Assembly: GCA_963706685.1 (NCBI GenBank)
Contig: CAVPMY010000005.1
Location: 248,001-312,000 of the forward strand
DNA length: 64,000 nucleotides
Source of the DNA: CADEEN01 sp963706685
GTDB lineage: Bacteria; Pseudomonadota; Gammaproteobacteria; Burkholderiales; Burkholderiaceae_C
Reading direction: 5' to 3'
Shown: positions 9,632-22,331 of the stretch, one piece after another
Numbering within the stretch: position 1 is the stretch's first letter
Layout of the letters: each line of letters starts with the position of its first letter
The notes under the pieces: model-generated
Told to the model about the DNA's origin: nothing
Databases searched by the model: none
What the model saw: the letters and a program-made list of their open reading frames with translations, nothing else
Position numbers and translations under genes: made by a program

Positions 9632-11286
9632 TTGCCCTGCAATTTCATGCTCAAGGTGGCGCTGGCGGCAGCTGTGGCGGCAAGCGCCGCGCCGGCCTGG
9701 TCGCAAGACAGGGTGGCAGCCGCGCTGCGCGGCGGCGCCGCCATCGTCGACTACCGCGTGCAGCCCGGCGACACGCTGTATGGGTTGCTGCGTGAAGGCG
9801 TCGATTGGCAGCCGGTGGCGCTGGCCAACAACATCGCCGACCCGAAACGCCTGCGGCCGGGCAGCCTGATCCGCATCCCCGCCCACCTGCTGCGCGAGCA
9901 GCCGTCAGTCGCCGATGTGGTCCATGCCTATGGCGACGTCACGGTCGTCCGGGCCTCCACCGAAACCGCCGTGCCGCTGGCCGGCGGCGAAAACGTGGCC
10001 GCGGGCGATGTGGTGCGCACCGGTGCCCAATCGTCGGCGACGCTGCGTTTTGTCGATGGGGCGCGGGTGCTGGTGCGCCCCGACAGCGAGCTCAAGATCG
10101 AGCGCTTGGCGCAGTCGCGCGCCGGCGCCGCCACCACTTTGCGCCTGCAGCGCGGCAGCGCCGACTCGGAGGTGCCGCCGGCCGACGGCACCAGCGCACC
10201 GTCGCGCTACGAGATCCGCACGCCGCAAACCAACTTGGGCGTGCGCGGCACCGAATTCCGCACCGCGACCGACGCGGCGGCGACGCGGCTCGAAGTGCTC
10301 GAAGGCCGGGTCGGCGCACGCAGTACCGTGCGCAATGCGGCCGGCGCCGAATCGCTGGTCGCCGCAGGCTTTGGCGCGATGGCGAGCGCCACCGGCATGA
10401 CCCCGCCGCGCGCCTTGCCGAGCGCGCCCGCATTGACGGGTCTGCCCGAGCGCGTCGAGCGCATGCCGCTGCGCCTGTCCTGGCAAAGTCCGGACAGCCC
10501 GCGCGTGCGGGCGCAGGTGTTCACTGCCGAAGACCCACCCCGCCTGGTCCTCGATGGCGTGTTCGACGCCGCGCCGGCACGCTGGAGCGAAGACATCCCC
10601 GACGGCCGCTACGAGCTGCGCGTGCGCGCGATCGATGCCGACGGCATGGAAGGCCTCGACACCCGCGCCGCCTTCGTGCTCAAGGCGCGACCCGAGCCGC
10701 CGTTCATCGCCACGCCCGCGGCCAACGCCAAGACCATCGACGAGACGGTGCGCTTGGCCTGGACGCGCAATGCCGCGGCCCCGCGCGTGCGCCTGCAAGT
10801 CGCCGACACCCTCGACTTTGCCCAGCCACGCGTCGACCGCAGCGACCTCGACGCCACCGAAGCGCGCATCGCGCTGCCGCTGGGCACGCACCATTGGCGC
10901 GTCGCCAGCATCCTCGCCGATGGCGACCAGGGGCCGTTCAGCGATGCGCAAAGCTTCACCCGCATCGAGCCGCCCGCAGCGCCGCCACCAGCCGAGCCGC
11001 AACAGCACGATGACGGGTTGCTGCTGCGCTGGCCGCCAGGTGCGTCGCCGGGCGCGCGTTGGCAGGTTCAGGTGGCGCGCGACGCTGCCTTTGCGCAGAT
11101 CGTCAGCGAGCAGACGGTGTCCGCGCCGCAACTGCTGCTTCGCGACCCACCGTCCGGCACCTACTTCCTGCGCGTCAAGACCATCGACGCCGACGGGTTT
11201 GCCGGCCCCTACGGACAGGCTCAGCAGATCGAAGTGCCGGCGTCGCCATGGTGGTGGCTGATCGTTCCAGCGTTGTTGTTGTTGCT

Positions 11287-11290
<4 letters not shown>
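9632..11290 (+). CDS. LysM-FecR domain surface/periplasmic protein with C-terminal membrane anchor
   Basis: A protein of about 552 residues. It has a signal peptide (cleavage near PAWS-QD) and a LysM-like peptidoglycan-binding motif (YRVQPGDTLYGLLREGV to GSLIRIPAHLL). A FecR domain follows (VRTGAQSSATLRFVDGARVLVRP to RTPQTNLGVRGTEFR). After that come two or three fibronectin-like repeats (RYELRVRAIDADG, TYFLRVKTIDADG) and a hydrophobic end (PWWWLIVPALLLLL). GGAGG at 9621 sits six bases before a TTG at 9632; an ATG at 9647 is the alternative start. The stop overlaps the GTG of the CHASE2 kinase. FecR domain proteins often neighbour CHASE2 signalling proteins, so I infer a cell-envelope sensing pair. 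Confidence 0.8.
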
Positions 11291-14076
<2,786 letters not shown>

Positions 14077-14081
14077 ACCGC

Positions 14082-14099
14082 CGGCGCCAGGCGGCGCCG
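14082..14099. terminator. GC-rich hairpin between convergent genes
   Basis: CGGCGCC (14082-14088) and GGCGCCG (14093-14099) form a perfect 7-bp stem with an AGGC loop. The hairpin sits between the stop of the CHASE2 kinase and the stop of phaB. No U-tract is evident on either strand, so termination is inferred from position and stem only. Confidence 0.4.
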
Positions 14100-14130
14100 T
14101 CAGTTCACGCGAACGGCTGAGCGCGCCAGT

Positions 14131-14868
14131 TCACCCCATGTGCAGACCGCCGTTGCAGGAAAAGTCGGCGCCGGTCGTGAAGCCCGAGTCCTCGCCGGCC
14201 AGCCAGGCCACGATCGAGCCGATCTCTTCGGGCGTGCCCAGGCGCTTGACCGGGATCGTGGCGACGATCTTCTCCAGCACTTCGGGCTTGATCGCACGGA
14301 CCATGTCGGTGCCGATGTAGCCCGGACTGACCGTGTTGACCGTCACGCCCTTGGCCGCCACTTCCTGCGCCAGCGCCATCGTGAAGCCGTGCATGCCGGC
14401 CTTGGCCGCCGAGTAGTTGGTCTGCCCGGCCTGGCCCTTCTCGCCGTTGACCGACGAGATCTGGATGATGCGGCCCCAGCCCTTCTCGACCATGCCCGGC
14501 ACCACCTGCTTGGTGACGTTGAACATGCTGTTCAGGTTGGTGTCGATGACCGCCTTCCAGTCTTCGGGCGACATCTTCAGGAACATGCGGTCGCGCGTGA
14601 TGCCGGCGTTGTTGACCAGGACGTCGATCGCGCCATGTTCGGCCACCGACTTGGTGAAGGCGTCGACCGTGCTCTGCCAGTCGGCGACGTTGCCGACCGA
14701 GGCGTAGAAGGTGTAGCCCTGCGCCTTCTGCTCGCCCAGCCACTTGGCATGGTCGCGGCTCGGGCCGCAGCCGGCGATGACCTTGAAGCCTTCCTTGTGC
14801 AGCCGCTGGCAGATCGCCGTGCCGATGCCACCCATGCCGCCGGTGACGTATGCAACTTTCTGTGCCAT
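14131..14868 (-). CDS. phaB: Acetoacetyl-CoA reductase PhaB (NADPH-dependent)
   Basis: PhaB reduces acetoacetyl-CoA to (R)-3-hydroxybutyryl-CoA, the monomer for PHB synthesis. The 245-residue short-chain dehydrogenase has the nucleotide motif TGGMGGIGTAICQRL near the N-terminus, NNAGITRD, and the catalytic Ser/Tyr/Lys set (ISSVNGEKGQAGQTNYSAAKAG). The length and sequence fit PhaB of Cupriavidus type. It is the last gene of the phaC-phaA-phaB operon, 21 bases after the phaA stop, with an AGGAG site in the gap. The frame is intact, unlike its two upstream partners. Confidence 0.96.
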   Translation of the reverse strand: MAQKVAYVTGGMGGIGTAICQRLHKEGFKVIAGCGPSRDHAKWLGEQKAQGYTFYASVGNVADWQSTVDAFTKSVAEHGAIDVLVNNAGITRDRMFLKMSPEDWKAVIDTNLNSMFNVTKQVVPGMVEKGWGRIIQISSVNGEKGQAGQTNYSAAKAGMHGFTMALAQEVAAKGVTVNTVSPGYIGTDMVRAIKPEVLEKIVATIPVKRLGTPEEIGSIVAWLAGEDSGFTTGADFSCNGGLHMG

Positions 14869-14889
14869 GTCAATCTCCTGTTGTATTGA

Positions 14890-16073
14890 CTATCGTTCGA
14901 CCGTCAGCGCAACACCCATGCCGCCGCCGATGCACAGGGACGCAATCCCTTTCTTGGCGTTGCGTCGCTGCATCTCGTGCAGCAGCGTGACGAGGATGCG
15001 GCAGCCCGAGGCGCCGATCGGGTGGCCGATGGCGATCGCGCCGCCGTTGACGTTGACCTTGCCAGTGTCCCAGCCCATCTCCTTGTGCACCGCGCAGGCC
15101 TGCGCGGCAAAGGCCTCGTTGATCTCGAGCAGGTCCAGATCGGCCGGCTTCCAGCCGGCGCGCTCCAGCGCACGGCTGCGACGCCGGCACCGGGCCCATG
15201 CCCATGGTCGCCGGATCGAGCCCCGCGCTGGCGTAGCTGGCAATGCGCGCCAGCGGCTTCAGGCCGAGCTGCTCGGCCTTCTTCGCGGTCATCACCACCA
15301 CGGCCGCCGCGCCGTCGTTGAGGCCCGAGGCGTTGCCTGCGGTGACGCTGCCGGCCTTGTCGAAGGCCGGCCGCAGGCCGGCGAGCACCTCGGCCGTGGT
15401 CTTGCGGTTGATGAACTCGTCGGCCGCGAAGACGATCGGGTCACCCTTCCTCTGCGCAATCGTGAACGGCACGATCTCGTCCTTGAACTTGCCGGCGTCC
15501 TGCGCCGCCGCGGCCTTCTGCTGCGAGGCGAGCGCCAACGCGTCCTGCGCCTCGCGCGAGATGCCGTATTGCTTGGCCACGTTCTCGGCGGTGATGCCCA
15601 TGTGGTACTGGTTGTAGACGTCCCACAGGCCGTCGACGATCATCGTGTCGACCATCTTCCAGTCGCCCATGCGCTGGCCGTCGCGCGAGCCCGGCAGCAC
15701 GTGCGGCGCTCATGCTCATGTTTTCCTGGCCGCCGGCGATGATGATCTCGCTGTCGCCGTCGCGAATCGCCTGCGCGCCGAGCATCACCGCCTTCAGGCC
15801 CGAGCCGCAGACCTTGTTGATGGTCATCGCCGGCACCGCCTTCGGCAGGCCGGACTTGATGACCGCCTGGCGCGCCGGGTTCTGGCCCACGCCGGCGGTC
15901 AGCACCTGGCCGAGGATGACCTCGCCGATCTGCTCGCCGTTCAGCTTGGCGCGCTTGAGCAATTCCTGAATCACGGCCGCGCCGAGGTCGGCCGCGGGCG
16001 TCTTGGCCAGCGTGCCGCCGAACTTGCCGACGGCGGTGCGGGCGGCGGCGACGATGACGATGTCTGTGGTCAT
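14890..16073 (-). CDS. phaA: Acetyl-CoA acetyltransferase (beta-ketothiolase) PhaA, two one-base insertions
   Basis: PhaA condenses two acetyl-CoA to acetoacetyl-CoA, the first step of PHB synthesis. It begins MTTDIVIVAAARTAVGKFGG and has the active-site Cys in NKVCGSGLKAV, the His in AIAIGHPIGASG and the second Cys in LCIGGGMG. The frame breaks near 15705 (after ENMSMSA) and near 15185 (after GMGPVPAS). Removing one base at each gives 1182 bp, a 393-residue thiolase of normal length. I treat the insertions as sequencing errors. It lies between phaC (20 bases upstream) and phaB. Confidence 0.9.
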
Positions 16074-16093
16074 GTGTGCTCTCCTTGAATGAA

Positions 16094-17811
16094 TCAGGCT
16101 TTTGCCTTCACGTAGCGGCCAGGCGCGGGTTCGATCGCCTTGTGCTTCGCGATTGCCGTACGCCTTCGGCGCGGCGATCATCTTGCCGCCGTGAGGCTTC
16201 AGCCAGGCCGCCCAGTCGGTCCACCAGCTGCCGGGCACTTCCTTGGCGCTCGCCAACCATTGCTGCGCGCTGCCGCCCAGCTTGCCATCGACCCAGTGGC
16301 TGCGCTTCTTCGCCGCCGGCGGGTTGATCACGCCGGCGATGTGGCCCGACGCGCCGAGCACGAAGCGGACCTTGCCTTTCAGGATCTGGGTGCTCTCGAA
16401 CGCCGCGTCCCAGGGCACGATGTGGTCTTCGCGCGAGCCATAGATGAACAGCGGCGCCTTGATCTTGCCCAGGTCGACTCTTCTCGCCGCACACCGTCGA
16501 GCCTGCCCGGCCTTGCGCAGACTTGTTCTCCAGGTAGGTGTTGCGCAGGTACCAGCAGAACATCGGGCCGGGCAGGTTGGTCCAGTCGCCGTTCCAGTAC
16601 AGCAGGTCGAACGGCGGCGGCTTGTCGCCCTTCAGGTAGTTGCTGACGACGTAGTTCCAGACCAGGTCGTTCGGGCGCAGGAAGCTGAAGGTCGTCGCCA
16701 GCTCCTTGCCCTTGAGCAGGCCGGGGCCGTGCGGCGCCTTCGGCGCCGATGCGTCATTTCGCGCAGCTGCACCGCAGGCTCGTCGATGAACAGGTCGAGC
16801 ACGCCGGTGTTCGAGAAGTCGAGCAGCGTCGTCAGCAGTGTCACGCTCGCCGCCGGCTGCTCGCCGCGCGCCGCCAGCACGGCCAGCGCCGTCGCCAGGA
16901 TCGTGCCGCCGACGCAGAAGCCCAGCGTATCGATCTGTCGCCTGGCCGCTGATGGCCTGCACCTCGTGGATGGCGCAAATGGCCGCGTCTTCGATGTAGT
17001 CGTCCCAGGTCTTGCCGGCGATGCTCTCGTCGGGGTTGCGCCAGCTGACGACGAAGGTGCGATGCCCCTGGCTGACCGCGTAGCGGATCAGCGAGTTGTC
17101 GGGCTGCAGGTCGAGGATGTAGTACTTGTTGATGCACGGCGGCACGAACAGCAGCGGCCGCTCGTGCACCTTGGCCGTCAGCGGCTTGTATTCGATCAGC
17201 TGGAACAGCTCGTTCTCGAACACCACTGCGCCTTCGCTCGTGGCGACGTTGCGGCCGACCTCGAACATCGCTCTCGTCGGTCTGCGAGACGTGGCCCTGC
17301 TGCATGTCGTCCAGCAGATGCTCCAGGCCCTGGGCGATGCTCTCGCCCTTGGATCTCCAACCGCCTTGCGCTGTGCCTCGGGGTTGAAGCGCCAGGTAGT
17401 TGCTCGGGCTGGCGGCGTCGATCCACTGCTGCACCGCAAAGCGCATGCGCGCCTTGGTCTTGGCGTCGCCCTCGACGGCATCGGCCATCTGCATCAGCGT
17501 GCGGGCATTGAGCAGATAGGTCTGCGCCGCCAGGGCAGCGCTCGGGTTGGCCGACCAGTCGTTGGCAGCGAAGCGGCGGTCGCCGAGTTTCGGCTGCTCC
17601 CCGGCCGCTTGGCCGTTGGCCTGGCCGGTCAGGCGTTCGACCGCGCCGTTCCACAGCGCGGTGGCCTCCTTCATGTATTCGGCCTGCAGCGCGCCCAAGG
17701 CGTCGGCAGCGGCAGCGTCAGCCCGGCCTCGACCTCCAGCATCTCGCCCATGGCTTTGCCGAAGGCCTGCGGGTCACCGCTGCCCCACGGTGAAGTCGAA
17801 ACTCGGGGCAT
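16094..17811 (-). CDS. phaC: Class I poly(3-hydroxyalkanoate) synthase PhaC, frame broken at several points
   Basis: PhaC polymerises (R)-3-hydroxyacyl-CoA at the PHA granule surface. The start MPRVSTSPWGSGDPQAFGKA is at 17811. Family segments follow in different frames: an N-terminal helical region, then FVPPCINKYYILDLQP, then the lipase-like box GFCVGG (16905-16922) carrying the catalytic Cys. The C-terminal region includes FSFLRPNDLVWNYVVSNYL, FDLLYWNGDWTNLPGPMF and FVLGASGHIAGVINPPAAKK (catalytic His), ending GRYVKAKA. One-base jumps occur near 17700, 17395, 17270, 16930, 16750, 16490 and 16155. Since homology is continuous I infer an intact gene of about 570 residues. It is first in the operon; its promoter must lie in 17812-17932. 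Confidence 0.88.
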
Positions 17812-17932
17812 TGGTTCAATCTCCTGTTGTTTGTGGTGTCGGTCGTGAACAATCGCACAACCCGCTGACTCGACTATGACGCGATCGGCCGCTTCGGCCA
17901 TACGCGCCTTTGCCTAACGCCGACCAAATAAC

Positions 17933-18163
17933 ATGCTCTATCTCGTCGCCCTCGCCTGGATCTACGTCGTGCTGTTGATGGCGCTGGCCGAGGTTTTCTC
18001 GCCGCAGGGCACGCTGCTCGGCGCGCTGTTCACCGTCCTCGTCTGGGGCGTGCTCCCGCTGTCGATCGTGCTCTACATCCTGGCCACGCCGGCACGGCGC
18101 AAGGCGCGCCAGGCCGAAGGCATCAGGCACGGAGCAAGACGGCAGCGGCCATGCGGCCGGTGA
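17933..18163 (+). CDS. Small two-helix membrane protein, hypothetical
   Basis: A 76-residue protein starting MLYLVALAWIYVVLLMALAE. It has two hydrophobic helices (about residues 2-20 and 28-52) and a basic tail (PARRKARQAEG onward). Its last 41 bases overlap the 3' end of the convergent pgeF gene. From memory, similar short membrane proteins occur next to pha genes and elsewhere in Burkholderiales; the function is unknown. The base pattern and helices support coding, but the C-terminus may be altered by the indels that affect this region. Confidence 0.6.
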   Translation: MLYLVALAWIYVVLLMALAEVFSPQGTLLGALFTVLVWGVLPLSIVLYILATPARRKARQAEGIRHGARRQRPCGR

Positions 18164-18867
18164 CGCGTCGCGCCGGAACGAAAAGAACCGTGACCGGTCT
18201 TCGAACGGTGCACCAGGTGCCGCCGCTGATCCGGGCCACACCCGATGCCTGCAAACGATCGCGCGCCAGCCCCGGCAGGTCGGCCAGCCAGCGCGGCGAC
18301 CCGTCCGCGCGCGGCCGCGCAACGAAGTGACCGGCCGCCGCCGGGCCGAAGGCGTCGAGCACATCGGCTCCGACTTCGAACTGCCGCGGGCCCGATGCAG
18401 GGACCCAGCCACGCGCTGAGCGCCACGGGCGCACAGCCCGCGGCGTCACACAGTGCCTGCACCGTGGCTTCGAGCACACCCGCCGCCAGGCCACGCCATC
18501 CGGCGTGCGCCGCACCGACGCCACGCGGCGCCGCAAACAGCACCGGCAGGCAGTCCGCCACCATCACCGTGCAGGCCAGGCCGGGCTCGGTGGTGATGGC
18601 GGCATCGGCCTCGTGTGAGCCGCGATCGGCGTGTGTCAGGCGCACGACACGGCTGCTGTGGACCTGCGACAGGTAGCGCGTCGGCGCGCCGAGCGCGGCC
18701 GCGAAGCGGCGCCGGTTTTCGTCGACCGCAGCGCCCTCGTCACCCGCCGAGCGGCCGAGGTTCAGGCTGTCGAACGGCGGCGCGCTGACGCCGCCGTCGC
18801 GTGTCGTCATCAGCGCACCGATGCGCGCATCGACTTGCCACTCGGGCAGCAGCCGGTCATTCAGCAT
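18123..18867 (-). CDS. pgeF: Peptidoglycan editing factor PgeF / YfiH-LACC1 family polyphenol oxidase, one insertion
   Basis: YfiH-family proteins are zinc enzymes reported as purine nucleoside phosphorylase/laccase-like proteins and as peptidoglycan editing factor. Visible are the metal ligands in YLSQVHSSRVV, MVADCLPVLF and GAAHAGWRGLAAG, and the motif WLGPCIGP. The frame shifts by one inserted base just after GPCIGPAA (near 18385), continuing as QFEVGADVLDAFGP to the stop at 18123. Corrected, it is 247 residues, normal for the family. The start ATG lies inside the 3' end of maiA, so the two genes are coupled. Confidence 0.85.
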
Positions 18868-19495
18868 CCGGGCATTTCGACGGCTGCGTCTGATCGAACG
18901 CCGGCAGCTTCATGCAGTTCTCGAAGACGCGCATCACGGCCGGCACATGGTCGAGCCGGCAGTTGAAGCGCTGGGCGTTGAAGATCTGCGGCACGAGCGT
19001 GATATCGGCCAGCGTCGGCGCATCGCCGTGGCAGAAGCTGTCCGCTGCGCGAATCGTTCAACTGCCGCTCCACCGTCTCCAGCCCGGTCTCGACCCAATG
19101 CCGGTACCAGCGGTTCTTGTCGTCGTCGCTCAGCTTCAAGTCCTTGACCAGGTAGCGCAGCACGCGCAGGTTGTTCAGCGGGTGGATTTCGCAGGCGATG
19201 TCATAGGCCAGCGCACGCACCCGCGCCCGGCCCGCGCGCATCACCGCGGCAACAGCGGCGGCTCGGGATGGGTCTCGTCGAGGTACTCGACGATCGCCAG
19301 CGACTGCGTGAACGTCTGCTCGCCATCGACCAGCGTCGGCACCAGCCGCGTCGCCGACACGGCCGAATAGGACTCGTTGAACTGCTCGTTCTTCGACAGA
19401 TGCACCGCCATGTACTCGAAGTCCAGCCCCTTCAAGGCCAGCGCAATGCGCACGCGGTACGACGCGGACGATCGAAAGTAGTTGTAGAGGCGCAT
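18857..19495 (-). CDS. maiA: Maleylacetoacetate isomerase / zeta-class glutathione S-transferase, two compensating indels
   Basis: MaiA isomerises maleylacetoacetate in tyrosine/homogentisate breakdown with glutathione; zeta-class GSTs with this sequence can also serve other substrates. The start is MRLYNYFRSSASYRVRIALA, containing the zeta signature SSxSxRVRIAL. LVPTLVDGEQTFTQSLAIVEYL follows (glutathione site), then ALAYDIACEIHPLNNLRVL and the C-terminal FNCRLDHVPAV region. A base is missing near 19244 and one is extra near 19055. They cancel, leaving the usual 212 residues, and the corrected stop is at 18857. The stop overlaps the pgeF start. Confidence 0.82.
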
Positions 19496-19528
19496 ACCCC
19501 CGATCTTGCCACCGCTAAACTCGTTGTC

Positions 19529-20080
19529 ATGCTCCTGTCTTCGAGGCAGCCCATCGGGTTCTGCCGTGCCTGCGGCACGGCCGTGGCGTACAGCATCCCG
19601 GCCGACGACAACCGCGAGCGTGCGGTCTGCCCGGCCTGCGCGACGATCCACTACGAAAACCCGCTCAACGTCGTCGGTACGGTGCCGGTGTGGGGCGAGC
19701 AGGTGTTGCTGTGCAAGCGCGCCATCGAGCCGCGTTACGGGCTGTGGACGCTGCCGGCGGGGTTTCTCGAACTCGGCGAAACCACGGCCGAGGGCGCGCT
19801 GCGCGAAACAGTCGAGGAAGCCGGTGCGCAGATCGAACTCGGGCCGCTGTTCACGCTGCTCAATGTCGTTCGCGTCGGCCAGGTGCATCTGTTCTATCGG
19901 GCGACGATGACCTCGCCCGAACTCGATCCGGGCAGCGAAACGCTCGAAGCCAGGCTGTTTCGCGAAGACGAGGTGCCCTGGGAGCAGATCGCTTTTCGCA
20001 CTGTGCGTGAAACCTTGCAGTTTTTCTTCGCTGATCGACGCCGGGATCAGTTCGGTTTTCACTGTGCCGATATAGGCTAG
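19529..20080 (+). CDS. Nudix hydrolase with N-terminal zinc ribbon
   Basis: A 183-residue protein. A zinc ribbon (FCRACG ... VCPACATIHYENP) precedes a Nudix domain. The Nudix box is complete (GFLELGETTAEGALRETVEEAG), so hydrolysis of a nucleoside diphosphate derivative is likely; the NudC-like zinc ribbon suggests an ADP-ribose- or NAD-type substrate, but this is inference. The ATG at 19529 was chosen because the upstream in-frame extension runs antisense into maiA. It is divergent from maiA, with 33 bases between the starts, and precedes the type I secretion genes by 52 bases. Confidence 0.85.
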   Translation: MLLSSRQPIGFCRACGTAVAYSIPADDNRERAVCPACATIHYENPLNVVGTVPVWGEQVLLCKRAIEPRYGLWTLPAGFLELGETTAEGALRETVEEAGAQIELGPLFTLLNVVRVGQVHLFYRATMTSPELDPGSETLEARLFREDEVPWEQIAFRTVRETLQFFFADRRRDQFGFHCADIG

Positions 20081-20132
20081 TGCCCGCCAACGTCGTGCGC
20101 CTTCCGAGAGCGTTGGCCAACGACAACATGCG

Positions 20133-22331
20133 ATGAAAACCGATTTGCCCGTGCAGCCGACCCGGCTGCGCGAAGACCTGATCCACCCCGACCCGCTGCT
20201 CGACTGCCTGGTCGAAGTGTGCCGTTTGCACGGTCAGGGCAGCGTCGCGGGCCTCACTGGCCGGCCGGCCTGCCGCTGGTCGGCGGCCGGCTGACGCTCG
20301 AACTGGCCGAGCGTGCGGCGGCGCGGGCCGGCATGGCCACACGCGCTGCAGCGCCTGGCGCTCGACGCCATCGAGCCCGCCGCGCTGCCGGCGATCCTGG
20401 TGCTGGACAACAACCAGAGCCTGCGTGCTGCGTCGGCTGGACCGACGACGACAGCGCACGGGTGCTGCTGCCCGAGACCGGCCAGGGCGAAGTCAGGCTG
20501 GCGCGCGCCAACCTGGCCGAGCGCTTCACCGGCATCGCGCTTGTTCGTGCGGCCGCAGTTCCGCTTCGACAGCCGCACGCGCGAAGTCCGCGCAACAAAG
20601 CGCGGCCATTGGTTCTGGAGCGCCGTCCGGGCCCAGCGCTTCGTCTACCGCGATGTGCTTGCGGCGGCAGCGCTGGTCAACCTGTTCGCGCTGGCCTTCC
20701 CGATCTTCTCGATGAACGTCTACGACCGCGTGGTGCCGAACAACGCCGATCGAAACGCTGTGGGCGATGGCCATCGGCATCGTGCTGATGCTGTGCGCCG
20801 ACCTGTGGCTGCGCAACCTGCGCAGCCGCTTCGTCGACGAGGCCAGCGCGCGCATCGACGTCACGCTGTCGGCCACGCTGATGGAGCGCGTGCTCGGCAT
20901 GCGGCTGGCGCAACCGGCCCGGAGTCGGTCGGGCTCGTTCGCGAGCCAACCTGCGCGGCTTCGAGCAGGTGCGCGACTTCATCGCCTCGCGCACCGTCAC
21001 CGCGCTGATCGACCTGCCGTTTGCCGCTGCTGTTCATGGTCGTCATGGTCTGGTTGTCGCCGTGGCTGGCGCTGCCGGCGGTCGTGGCGTTCTGCGGTCA
21101 TCGTGATGCTCGGCTGGGTGCTGCAGCACCGCCTGCACCAGTTGTCCGAAACCACCTACCGGGCCTGCGGCGCAGCGCAACGCGACGCTGATCGAAAGCC
21201 TGACCGGCATCGAGACCATCAAGACCCAGGGCGCCGAAGGCGCGATCCAGGCCAAGTGGGAACGCATCAACGCCTTCCTCGCGCGCACCAACGTGCGCAT
21301 GCGCGCGCTGTCGGCGCGCGCGATCTACGGCACGGCGTGGCTGACGCAGCTGTGTCAGCGTGACGACGATCCTGGTCGGCGTGTACCTGATCAGTGAGCG
21401 CGAGCTGACGATGGGCGCGCTGATCGCCGCCGGCATGCTGGCCGGCCGCGCGCTGGCGCCGGCCGGCCAGGTGGTCGGCCTGCTGATGCAGTACCAGGGC
21501 GCGCGCACCGCGCTCGAATCGCTGGACAAGCTGATGGCGCAGCCGGTCGAGCGGCCCGGCGCCGACGACGGCGCGGCGCCGTTCATCCAGCGCCCGCGAA
21601 CTGCAAGGGCGAGATCGAGCTGCGCAACGTGCGCTTCGCCTACCCGAACCGCGACGATGCGGCGCTCGACGGCGTGAGCTTCCGCATCATGCGCCGGCGA
21701 GCGCGTGGCCTTCATCGGCCGCGTCGGTTCGGGCAAGTCGACGATCCAGCGCCTGGTCATGGGCCTGTACCAGCCGACGGAAAGCCGGCGCGGTGCTGCT
21801 CGACGGCATCGACCTGCGCCAGCTCGACCCGGCCGACGTGCGCCGCAACATCGCCTATGTGTCGCAGGACGTGCTGCTGTTCCACGGCTCGCTGCGCGAC
21901 AACATCGCCTTCGGCCTGCCGCATGCCGACGACGCGGCCGTCGTCGCCGCCGCCGAAGTGGCCGGCCTGTCCGAGTTCGTGCAGCCGCCATCCGCAGCGG
22001 CTTCGACATGCCGGTCGGCGAGCGCGGCGAACTGCTGTCCGGCGGCCAGCGCCAGGCTGTCGGCCTGGCGCGCGCGGTGCTGCACAACGCACCGATCCTG
22101 CTGCTCGACGAGCCGACCAGCGCGATGGACTTTTCCACCGAAGCGCAGATCACGCAGCGCCTGACGGCGTTCGCGCAGAACAAGACGGTGCTGCTGGTGA
22201 CGCACCGCACCTCGCTGCTGTCGATGGTCGATCGCGTGATCGTGATCGACAACGGCCGTGTCGTCGCCGACGGCCCGCGCGAGCGCATCATGGAAGCGCT
22301 GCAGAGCGGCCGGATTGCGAAAGCCGCATGA
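20133..22331 (+). CDS. lapB: Type I secretion system ABC transporter ATPase/permease (LapB-like), frame broken repeatedly
   Basis: This is the inner-membrane exporter for the giant adhesin downstream. The start is MKTDLPVQPTRLREDLI. An N-terminal C39-like region without a peptidase Cys motif comes first. A six-helix permease follows (VLAAAALVNLFALAFPIFSM, VVMVWLSPWLALPAVVAF, VSVTTILVGVYLISE). The ATPase has Walker A GRVGSGKSTIQR (about 21719), signature LLSGGQRQAVGLARA and Walker B ILLLDEPTSAMD. About a dozen one-base insertions between 20240 and 22000 break the frame, while homology is continuous; corrected length is about 720 residues. The stop overlaps the lapC start (ATGA). The order transporter, fusion protein, adhesin is typical of Lap/Bap-type loci. 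Confidence 0.88.
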
